Source: Desulfobacterales bacterium (lineage in GTDB: Bacteria; Desulfobacterota; Desulfobacteria; Desulfobacterales; JAHEIW01). Taken from it: 54,174 nt of DNA. This document shows positions 33,160 through 40,504 of this stretch, in pieces. How positions within the stretch are numbered: the stretch's first letter is position 1; the number at the start of each line of letters is the position of its first letter. Location of the stretch: positions 2,437 to 56,610 of the forward strand of contig JAQYWI010000011.1 of assembly GCA_030145015.1 (NCBI GenBank), read 5' to 3'. The notes below the pieces were generated by a model. The model had not been told where the DNA came from and did no database searches. It worked only from the letters and a program-made list of their open reading frames with translations. A program made the position numbers and the translations under genes.

Positions 33160-34851
33160 ATGCACCAAGATCATAGTCTCTGGGAAGTCCTGAAGTCCGA
33201 TGTCCTGATTATCGGTGGCGGTTTTGGTGGTCTGTGGGCTGCTCTGCGGGCTGCCGAATGCGGCGCCTCCGTTACCCTCGTAGATAAATCCTTCGCCGGA
33301 AAGTCCGGACATTCCTATTTTGCCGGAGGCGCCATGATGGTCTTGCTCCCGGAAGACGACCTGGATGAACATGTTTACGATATCACCTTGGGCAATGAAT
33401 GGCTTGTGGATCAGGAAATGGTGGCCGAGGTTTTTAAGGGATCCTACGCTCGGCTCAAAGACCTGGAATCTTTCGGCCTCCCGTTTCGTAAAAAAGGAGA
33501 AACGTATATATGGACAAAGGCCCGGGGGACCCGGAATGTCAAAAATCTGTGGCCCGAGCACGCCACTGCCGCCGATGAGGTCACCATCCTGAGAAAGGTT
33601 GCGCTTGCGAGAGATGTTAAAGTGGTTGACCATGTTTATATTTATGACCTGGTTAAGGATACCAACGGCGGCATTGCGGGGGCAGTCGGCATCGGTGTGA
33701 AAGATCCGAAAAACTACTTCTTGCATACCAAGAGCGTTGTGATTGCCACAAACTCCGGCGGCTACCGCGGTCATCATCTGGCCTGTGAGCTGCAGGGGAC
33801 CGGGCCCTTTATGGCTTATGACGCCGGTGCCAGGATCAAGAATCCGGAGTTTCACTATATCAATATCCGGCCGGCAAAACATGAAATCGAAGGCTCGGGA
33901 ATTTTGCCGGCCATAGGCGCCAGGTGGACAAATGCAAAAGGTGTTCATTACATGGACACCTATGATGCGGTATTAAAGGATAGGGCGCCCGTCTCCAAGA
34001 TCGTGGTTGCGGCCGCCAAGGAGGCCATGAAAGGCAATGCGCCCATTTCCATTGACGTCGAAGGCATGACGGAAGAAGAACGTGAAAAATTCCGTGTTCT
34101 GCAGGTAAGCCATGGGTGGATGCCCGTTCTGTTTGAAAAGTGCCGGCGGGAAGAGGGTTACGACCCGCTGCGGGACAATATTGAATGGCAGCCCGCTTAC
34201 GAGGCCAACAAGCTTGGTGTAGACGCCGATCTCAATTGCGGCACTGCCATTGACGGCTTGTTTGCCGCGGGAATGGCAAGGCCACTGGGTATCAACCCTT
34301 TTACGGGCTGGTCGATTGCGTCGTGTACCTGGTCCGGGTACAGGGCCGGTGAGAGTGCCTGCGAATATGCCAAAGGCACGGAGCTGAGAGCGATAGACTT
34401 TAACGGTTTGACGGAAAGCACCGAAACATTTTTGGAACCGCTGAAATCCGAGCAGGGTGTAGATCCCGACAGCCTGGTCCATGAGATTCAGAAGATTCTT
34501 TTCCCGGTTGATGCATTGATTATCATGCGCGAATCCAAGTTGCAAAATGCCCTGGACAAAATCCTGACGATGAAAGCGGAGAACCTGCCCCATTTAAAAG
34601 CAACGGATGTTAGAACCCTTATCAAAGCAAAAGAAGCCCAAACCATGATGCTTTCTGCTGAAATGACGCTAAAAGCATCGATGATGAGAAAAGAAACAAG
34701 GGAGAACATATTCTACCGCGAAGATTATAATGCGGTCGATAATCAGAATTGGCTCAAATGGATCATTGCGGCAAAAGGCCACGATGGAGAAATTAATTTT
34801 TCGACCGAGGATATTCCCTTTGAAAAATATCCGTTTAAACCTGAAAATTAA
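33160..34851 (+). CDS. AprA/fumarate-reductase-type FAD flavoprotein 3
   Basis: I start at the ATG at 33160 (MHQDHSLWEV), with AAGGAGG five bases upstream. The 563 residues have the FAD motif GGGFGG at 19-24, the flavin loop FAGKSGHSYFAGGAMM, and a C-terminal FAAGMARPLGINPFTGW that closes the FAD site. A C-terminal helical domain follows. It is the most divergent of the three flavoproteins: it lacks the GNDHF of the other two. Partnered by the ferredoxin upstream and the TAXI-TRAP importer, it probably oxidises or reduces the imported carboxylate. The substrate is unknown. Confidence 0.85.
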   Translation: MHQDHSLWEVLKSDVLIIGGGFGGLWAALRAAECGASVTLVDKSFAGKSGHSYFAGGAMMVLLPEDDLDEHVYDITLGNEWLVDQEMVAEVFKGSYARLKDLESFGLPFRKKGETYIWTKARGTRNVKNLWPEHATAADEVTILRKVALARDVKVVDHVYIYDLVKDTNGGIAGAVGIGVKDPKNYFLHTKSVVIATNSGGYRGHHLACELQGTGPFMAYDAGARIKNPEFHYINIRPAKHEIEGSGILPAIGARWTNAKGVHYMDTYDAVLKDRAPVSKIVVAAAKEAMKGNAPISIDVEGMTEEEREKFRVLQVSHGWMPVLFEKCRREEGYDPLRDNIEWQPAYEANKLGVDADLNCGTAIDGLFAAGMARPLGINPFTGWSIASCTWSGYRAGESACEYAKGTELRAIDFNGLTESTETFLEPLKSEQGVDPDSLVHEIQKILFPVDALIIMRESKLQNALDKILTMKAENLPHLKATDVRTLIKAKEAQTMMLSAEMTLKASMMRKETRENIFYREDYNAVDNQNWLKWIIAAKGHDGEINFSTEDIPFEKYPFKPEN

Positions 34852-34967
34852 AACCCGGATGCCGTTGAGTTTTTATGGTTCAAAGGCAAAAATGGCAATA
34901 TTGTCGGATCGCTGCCGGCCCTGGCGTTCTATGGGATGGGTGCTGACGACAACGAGGAGGCCTGCAT

Positions 34968-35462
34968 ATGACACAAAAGGATCTGTTGGAAGGTAAAAGA
35001 ATTCTCATCGTCGATGACGAGCCCGATGTGCTGGAGACTTTGGAAGAATTTCTAACCATGTGTAATGTCACCAAAGCGACGACCTTTGAGAAAGCTAAAA
35101 ATCTGCTGGAAACCCGGGATTTTGATCTGGCCATTCTGGATATTATGGGGGTTAAAGGATATGAATTATTAGAGGTGGCCACCCAAAAAAACATCATCGC
35201 CGTTATGTTGACGGCCCATGCACTCACCCCTGACAGTATAGTCAAATCATACAAGAAAGGCGCTGCCTATTTTATTCCCAAAGAAGAAATGTCGCGTATC
35301 ACCGATTTTTTGAATGCTATCCTGGACGCTAAACAGAAGGGAAAAAGTACCTGGCTGAATTGGCTGGAGATGCTGACGGACGCCTATTGGGAAAAAAGAT
35401 TCGGATCGGATTGGAAAAATAAAGACAAAGCGTTCTGGGAAAATTTTCCCGATCATGATTGA
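34968..35462 (+). CDS. Receiver-domain response regulator with Trp-rich tail
   Basis: The 164-residue protein has one receiver domain: acidic pair DDE near residue 16-18, phosphoacceptor Asp58 in AILDIMG, Thr in VMLTAHA and Lys in YFIPKEE. There is no DNA-binding or enzyme domain after it. Instead about 40 residues follow with five tryptophans (WLNWLEML, AYWEKRFGSDW, AFWENF). A GAGGAGG site precedes the ATG. No histidine kinase is in the window, so the partner lies elsewhere. The tail may be a protein-protein contact. Confidence 0.88.
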   Translation: MTQKDLLEGKRILIVDDEPDVLETLEEFLTMCNVTKATTFEKAKNLLETRDFDLAILDIMGVKGYELLEVATQKNIIAVMLTAHALTPDSIVKSYKKGAAYFIPKEEMSRITDFLNAILDAKQKGKSTWLNWLEMLTDAYWEKRFGSDWKNKDKAFWENFPDHD

Positions 35463-35682
35463 TAGAAAAGCAGAGATGGGATAACGATTCACGCAAGATC
35501 ATTGCTCCGCCAGATTTTTATTGAAACCCCCTGAAACGCATTGGCCGCACTCTATGAATACGAGAATTGACGTGCCAATATTTGACCTCACCTTAAGATC
35601 ATGTCAAAATAGCATATAGGCTATCATCAAAAATAGTAGCTTATCTTCGAAATCACAGGAAATTTCTTTTTGGGATGCTTTT

Positions 35683-35928
35683 ATGAAAAAAATGATGACT
35701 TACTGTGTTCTTGCATTGCTCCTGGGTGGCGCTGCGCTCCTGACCTGTTCGAATAATAATGAAGCAGAATCAGAGTCAGGGTCAGAAAAGGGAGCGATTG
35801 AAAAAATGACGGATAAAGCCGCCAAAGAAATGGTGAACAGGATTCGGACGCCTATTAACAAAGCACGTTCCGCCAAGGATCAGCAGGAAGATAGATTGAA
35901 TGATATGGATGAATCTTTAAAAGAATAG
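35683..35928 (+). CDS. Small putative lipoprotein, function unknown
   Basis: The 81-residue protein begins MKKMMTYCVLALLLGG and has a cysteine at 22 in ALLTC. This is close to a lipobox, though Thr before Cys is unusual. The rest is charged: an Asp/Glu/Ser-rich linker, then a helical stretch with KAAKEMVNRIRTPINKA. I do not recognise a family. The 220-bp gap before it has a weak promoter candidate (TTGACC at 35582-35587, CAAAAT at 35605-35610). It converges on the next gene with only 4 bp between stops. Confidence 0.6.
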   Translation: MKKMMTYCVLALLLGGAALLTCSNNNEAESESGSEKGAIEKMTDKAAKEMVNRIRTPINKARSAKDQQEDRLNDMDESLKE

Positions 35929-35932
35929 AAAT

Positions 35933-36484
35933 CTAGTGTTTATCCGGCAATGAATATATTGGAGGCAAATAATCACGCTCTCGTTTTATTTCTTCTATAA
36001 TTGTCTCCACATCCGTTTCTCTCCACTCTCCACCCCTGGTACTCTTTTTGAGTCCTTCAAGCTTTAAGCCGGAGGCAATCATACTCAAATTTGCACCTAC
36101 CCTGTGCATCGCCCGAACCACCTGAAAAATTTTTTCCTGTTGAGGATGATTCTGCCACGGGCGTTTTTTTCCAACAACGACAACATTTAATGGCTCATGT
36201 TTATTAGAAGCTCTTTTAGCAGCAAGCTTATCGACTTTATGCGCAATTTGCCTGAGGTCTTTGGCTATTTCCTGCAAATGACGGGTGTGCAATTCTTGAT
36301 GGTTACCATATGGAGGCTGGGTTTGATTTGAGCTAACCAGGTTAGCGACTGCTCTTTCAAGAATTTTAGCAGTGGTTTCCCCGGTTAATTCTCTTTTGGT
36401 GTCCAGCAGATTCCTTAATTCGGCAGACATCTTAATCGTAATGGACTTCTTGTCTTCTAATTCATGTTTTTCTTTCCCTTGCAT
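35933..36484 (-). CDS. Ribbon-helix-helix-like protein with recombinase-like C-terminal helix-turn-helix
   Basis: Probable DNA-binding protein. I take the ATG at 36484 (MQGKEKHELED, 183 residues); an open frame runs 41 residues further upstream but begins with a hydrophobic AT-rich translation that looks non-coding. Residues about 14-50 (SITIKMSAELRNLLDTKRE, then TAKILERAV) fit a MetJ/Arc-type ribbon-helix-helix. Residues about 135-170 (ANLSMIASGLKLEG, RGGEWRETDVETII) resemble the small recombinase/phage-type helix-turn-helix in which a Gly-Gly-x-Trp turn precedes the last helix. No transposase or integrase core is present. It may be a remnant or accessory of a mobile element. Confidence 0.6.
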   Translation of the reverse strand: MQGKEKHELEDKKSITIKMSAELRNLLDTKRELTGETTAKILERAVANLVSSNQTQPPYGNHQELHTRHLQEIAKDLRQIAHKVDKLAAKRASNKHEPLNVVVVGKKRPWQNHPQQEKIFQVVRAMHRVGANLSMIASGLKLEGLKKSTRGGEWRETDVETIIEEIKRERDYLPPIYSLPDKH

Positions 36485-36865
36485 GCGGTTAACCTGGCTT
36501 TCGATGTTAACATTGGAAATAAGTTTCAACCGAAAAAAAGAGGTATTGTTAATCACCCATATGGATATTATTAGACGATGTCGATACAAAATTGTCAAAA
36601 ATATCAATTATTTATTCTTGATTGGATAAAAATTTTAATTTAAGTTTATTAAATGAAGGATTGATAAATTTTATTATTCATATTCATGATTTGTCAGATT
36701 ATGATTTGACACTAAAACCGAAGATGCGATAGGTCATCTGGTATCTGCAATATTTTGATTGAGTCTGAGAATTGTAGGTTTCTCTATAAATAGTGAGTTG
36801 ACGTCATACCGGGAAAATGGCAAGCATCTTTTTATGAAATTACTATAGCCGGATTGATATGCGTT
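36485..36865. other. AT-rich divergent spacer, no gene seen
   Basis: 381 bp between the divergent ribbon-helix-helix gene and the methyltransferase. Markedly more AT-rich than the catabolic blocks. It has a TTGACA at 36706-36711 with only a poor -10 box behind it and an 8-bp palindrome TGACGTCA at 36799-36806. No convincing open frame or RNA gene. Confidence 0.5.
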
Positions 36866-37591
36866 ATGATTACACCCCTTGAACAGAAATCATCGATAGA
36901 TGAAATAAAAGCACGATTTGATAATGATGTTGAACGGTTCTCGAATCTCGATACCGGACAGACAGCGACAATTGATGCGCCCTTGGCAATGGAATTGATC
37001 GCACAGGCGGCCTTTAAATCGACCGCAAACATCCAAAAAGTGTTGGACATCGGCTGCGGAGCCGGCAACAATACGATAAAACTTTCTCAGTATGCCGCGC
37101 CCTTTGATTGTGACCTTGTTGACCTAAGTTTGCCGATGCTGGAAAAAGCTCGTGAACGGTTTTCTTTAGTCAACACTGGCAAAATTAGAATTTTTCAAAG
37201 CGATTTTCGTGAAATCAAGTTGGATCAGAGATATGATGTCATTGTGGCAGCGGCCGTTTTACATCATTTGCGTGATGATCAAGACTGGGAGTCAACATTT
37301 AGAAAAATCTATCGGTTAACGGATCCTGGTGGGAGCGTATGGATTACGGATCTTGTATCTCATGAAATCGAAGCCGTCCATTCTTTGATGTGGAAACGGT
37401 ATGGAGAATACCTTTGTGCTTTAAACGGAAAAGAATATAGAGACAAAGTCTTTGAATATATTGATAAGGAAGACTCTCCGAAACCGGTCACTTACCAGCT
37501 AAACTTGCTAAAAAAAGTTGGATTTCGCCATATCGAGCTGTTGCACAAAAATTCTTGTTTTGCTGCTTTTGGTGCAATCAAGGCCGGATAA
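36866..37591 (+). CDS. Class I SAM-dependent methyltransferase
   Basis: The 241-residue protein has motif I VLDIGCGAG at residues 59-67 and an acidic motif II region DLVDLSLPMLEKA. VAAAVLHHLRDD stands at the position of motif IV, followed by PGGSVWITDLVSH. That is a complete small-molecule methyltransferase fold. The ATG at 36866 is chosen over a TTG 12 bases earlier. No operon partner is obvious; the next gene is convergent 39 bp away. Substrate unknown. Confidence 0.85.
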   Translation: MITPLEQKSSIDEIKARFDNDVERFSNLDTGQTATIDAPLAMELIAQAAFKSTANIQKVLDIGCGAGNNTIKLSQYAAPFDCDLVDLSLPMLEKARERFSLVNTGKIRIFQSDFREIKLDQRYDVIVAAAVLHHLRDDQDWESTFRKIYRLTDPGGSVWITDLVSHEIEAVHSLMWKRYGEYLCALNGKEYRDKVFEYIDKEDSPKPVTYQLNLLKKVGFRHIELLHKNSCFAAFGAIKAG

Positions 37592-37630
37592 AGGAATTGC
37601 CACAATATCTGAAATTGTAAGTGCGGGCTT

Positions 37631-39235
37631 TTACTTTCGAAGGCGCTCTCGGGTTTCGTCTTCTTTGGCCAGTTCGGTCAGGCCGCCTTTCCCGAATTTC
37701 TTGATTTTTACACCGCCGGACAGTTTCGGGAAATCTTCCATGATGCAAAGCTCATCCGGTAATTTATGCGGTGCAATTTTGTCTTTGATGAATTCCCGGA
37801 TCTCTTCTAAGGAGATCTTTTGTTGCGCGCTTGGAATGATACATACACAGATGGATTCTCCCAATACCGGGTTGGGTGTTGGAACCACGCATATTTGGTC
37901 GACCTTGGGATGTTCGATAATTAACGACTCCAGCTCATAGGGGTAAATTTTATACCCGCCGCGATTAATCAAATCTTTGGTGCGCCCGTAAATTCTGATA
38001 TAGCCGTTTTCTTCCCTGGATGTCAGATCCCCCATGAAAAGCCAACCGTCAATAATCTGTTTATGGGTTTCAGCGGGATTTTTCCAATATCCCTTCATGA
38101 CATGCCATCCGTTCAGCGTCAATTCGCCGATTTCCCCATCCGGCAGTTCGGCACGGGTTTCAGAATCAACGATCCGTACGCTTGTATCGGTGATCGGCCG
38201 GCCGATATATTTTTCTCGAATCTCCAAAGGTGAGGGGTAGGGGCACATGATCGCCAAACCCGGTCCGACCTCCGAGGATCCCCAGAAAGAAGTTAGATAG
38301 AGGCCCATCTCCTTTTCCACCCGTGTAATCAGGCCTTCCGGTGCGACCATTCCGGCAATCAGGCCGGCCCTGAGAGAGCTGAGATCATAATCAGGTCTTT
38401 TTTTGTGATTGAGTTCAAGGATGTAATGCGGCGCTGCACCTAGCTGCAGCGTAATTTTCTCGCGTTCAATAATTTGGAACGCTTTCTCGACCTCGAATTT
38501 ATCCATCAGAACAACGGTTGATTGCAGCAGGATAGGTTGAATCAGAATCGAGCCACAGCCATACGAGTGGCTCATCGGTAAAAAGCCGATAAAGATGTCT
38601 TGCGAGGTCGCCTGAACGCCTTGCGAATATGACCATGCCCCGCGCACTGCGGCATAGTGCCTGATCATGGCTCCTTTTGGCTTGCCGGTCGTACCGGAGG
38701 TATACAGCAGCATAGAGAGGTCTTCCTGGGGATCGATGGGAACAGCAGGGGGTGTCTTGCCGGCCCCCTGGTCAATTAACGCATTGAAAGTATGCACGCC
38801 CTGGCCTTCACCGTGTCCGGCGACGATAATGGTTTCAAGTTCGGGCAATTCTTTTTTAATTTCCAAAAGATCTTCAAGGTAATTATAGCCTTCCCACCGG
38901 CTGAAAATAAATACACCTTTGACCTCCGAATTTTTAAGTACAAATTTTGCCTCGTGCATTCGATATATTGGGTTAATCCACACGGCAATAAGCCCTAACT
39001 TCTGCAGTGCATAGAAAGCCACGACAAATTCAAGGGAGTTTTTCATGTATATGGCGACCCGATCTCCCTTTTTAAATCCAATTTCGGCTAACCCGGCTGC
39101 CAGGGCATCGACCATGGAATTTAATTCTTTATAGGTCTTTCTCTGGTCTGCGTCCACCACGGCGGTTTTATCCGGAACCTGTTCGGCAGCTTTTTCTAAA
39201 ACCTGTCCCACTGTCAGAGAATCAAAATCCTTCAT
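37631..39235 (-). CDS. AMP-forming acyl-CoA ligase (class I adenylate-forming)
   Basis: Activates a free fatty or aromatic acid to its CoA ester. The 534 residues contain the P-loop YTSGTTGKPKGA at 178-189, the FWGSSEVGPG acyl-adenylate segment, GWLFMGDL and GRTKDLINRGGYKIYP. The late lysine lies in SGGVKIKKFGK. A typical length for this family. It lies in the same direction as icmF and IclR and might supply branched acyl-CoA to the mutase (inference). The specificity (short, medium or aromatic) cannot be decided by eye. Confidence 0.9.
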   Translation of the reverse strand: MKDFDSLTVGQVLEKAAEQVPDKTAVVDADQRKTYKELNSMVDALAAGLAEIGFKKGDRVAIYMKNSLEFVVAFYALQKLGLIAVWINPIYRMHEAKFVLKNSEVKGVFIFSRWEGYNYLEDLLEIKKELPELETIIVAGHGEGQGVHTFNALIDQGAGKTPPAVPIDPQEDLSMLLYTSGTTGKPKGAMIRHYAAVRGAWSYSQGVQATSQDIFIGFLPMSHSYGCGSILIQPILLQSTVVLMDKFEVEKAFQIIEREKITLQLGAAPHYILELNHKKRPDYDLSSLRAGLIAGMVAPEGLITRVEKEMGLYLTSFWGSSEVGPGLAIMCPYPSPLEIREKYIGRPITDTSVRIVDSETRAELPDGEIGELTLNGWHVMKGYWKNPAETHKQIIDGWLFMGDLTSREENGYIRIYGRTKDLINRGGYKIYPYELESLIIEHPKVDQICVVPTPNPVLGESICVCIIPSAQQKISLEEIREFIKDKIAPHKLPDELCIMEDFPKLSGGVKIKKFGKGGLTELAKEDETRERLRK

Positions 39236-39265
39236 TTCTTCACCTCATTTATTTAAATAGGAACT

Positions 39266-39411
39266 TTCAGAGTTCAAAGGCTCAACGTTCGCATACTGGG
39301 TTTATAGAAAATCATCTTTTTGTTTAATTGGTTTGATTGGTTCGGTCTAAGCCAACCAATTCAACCAATGAGACAAATAAAACTAATCCAACAAGATTTT
39401 GAACCTCTGAA
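39266..39411. repeat. Nested inverted repeat between iclR-type and CoA-ligase genes
   Basis: Outer arms TTCAGAGTTCAAA (39266-39278) and TTTGAACCTCTGAA (39398-39411) pair with one gap. The inner arms 39327-39342 and 39354-39369, made of ATTGGTT words, pair at 14 of 16 positions around the short loop CGGTCTAAGCC. Same architecture as the palindromes at 27686 and 50030 but from other words. It lies upstream of the acyl-CoA ligase and downstream of the IclR gene. Confidence 0.75.
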
Positions 39412-39421
39412 CCCTGAACAC

Positions 39422-40213
39422 TCAGCCCCTCAGATATCCCAGGTTTGACGAAATAGTTTCGCTTGTCTTTTTTACCAAATCGACCATACGATCCAATCCG
39501 GCCGTGGGGCTGTGCGTATGGATCGGCAAGGTTATACCAAGGGCGGCAACAACCTGGCGGGAATAATCCCGAATGGGGGCCGCAATTCCAACCATACCCT
39601 CAACGGCTTCCTCTTTCTCCAAAATGTAACCCTGATCTCGAATTTGTTCCAGACGCAGGCTGAAAGCGTCGTCATCCGTAATCGAAAAGGATGTATGCGC
39701 TTCCAACGGATTTTCCCTTAGAATCCTTTGAACATCCTTTGAATCCATGCTGGCCATTAGTACCATCCCCAGCATGCCGTAATGCAGCGGTCTTCGCCAG
39801 CCGATATCCGATGAAATGCGAATCATCCCATCGCCTTCACGTTTGTCGACATATACCAGCTGCCCCTCCATTGAGACGCCCAAAAGAACGGTCGCACCGC
39901 TTTCGCTTTGCAGATTGGTCATCGGGTAAGCTGCAGCCTGGCGTAAGGAAAAGGAAGAAAAAACAATTGCGCCCATTTCAAATAACCGCATTCCAAGCTG
40001 ATACTTTTTGGATTGGGGCTCCCGCTGGAGATAGCCGCGGGCGGTAAGGTTGGAAATCAGGCGCTTGACGGTTGTCTTGTTCAAACCGGTACGATTGACC
40101 AGATCGGTCAGGCTCAATTCTCTGTTTTGAAAACTGAAGCACTCCAGGATGTCCAAAGCTCTCTCAAGCGCCTGGACCCGATATATGGTTATATTTTGTT
40201 CAGTTGGTTTCAT
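39422..40213 (-). CDS. IclR-family transcriptional regulator
   Basis: The 263-residue protein has the N-terminal winged helix (VQALERALDILECFSF, LTDLVNRTGLNKTTVKRLI) over about residues 13-75. The IclR effector domain follows, with GATVLLGVSMEGQLVYVDKR and a late GMVGIAAPIRDYS. Such proteins respond to aromatic or small organic acids. It sits between icmF and the acyl-CoA ligase, all on the - strand, so either or both could be its targets. Confidence 0.92.
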   Translation of the reverse strand: MKPTEQNITIYRVQALERALDILECFSFQNRELSLTDLVNRTGLNKTTVKRLISNLTARGYLQREPQSKKYQLGMRLFEMGAIVFSSFSLRQAAAYPMTNLQSESGATVLLGVSMEGQLVYVDKREGDGMIRISSDIGWRRPLHYGMLGMVLMASMDSKDVQRILRENPLEAHTSFSITDDDAFSLRLEQIRDQGYILEKEEAVEGMVGIAAPIRDYSRQVVAALGITLPIHTHSPTAGLDRMVDLVKKTSETISSNLGYLRG

Positions 40214-40370
40214 ATTGTGAAGCTAAAGTGTAAGATATGAAACCAATATCATTTATTTCAGAAAGGTCAATATAAAAAAAGGTTTGGGGCTTCGCGCTCC
40301 GCGCTACGACCTCACAGGCAGGGTTCAAAGGCTCCCTATATGCAACAAAGATTCAAAACATACTAGGATT

Positions 40371-40497
40371 GAATATCGAATATCGAATCCGCCGGAGGCG
40401 GAAATGATGAAGTTTTCCTTTCTTTCGATATTCTGCGGTTCTTTGTATTCTGATCTCTGTAACTTAAGAGTGCCCTGACACCCGAAACCGGACACCT
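40371..40497. repeat. Word-repeat palindrome downstream of icmF
   Basis: GAATATCGAA (40371-40380) pairs perfectly with TTCGATATTC (40424-40433). Between them lies the hairpin TCCGCC-GGA-GGCGGA (40388-40402). Then CTGACACCCGAAACCGGACA (40475-40494) carries the same words as the repeats at 27686, 47621 and 50030; its first 15 bases are identical to 47621-47635. It ends 8 bp from the icmF stop. Confidence 0.75.
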
Positions 40498-40504
40498 AAA
40501 AAGC

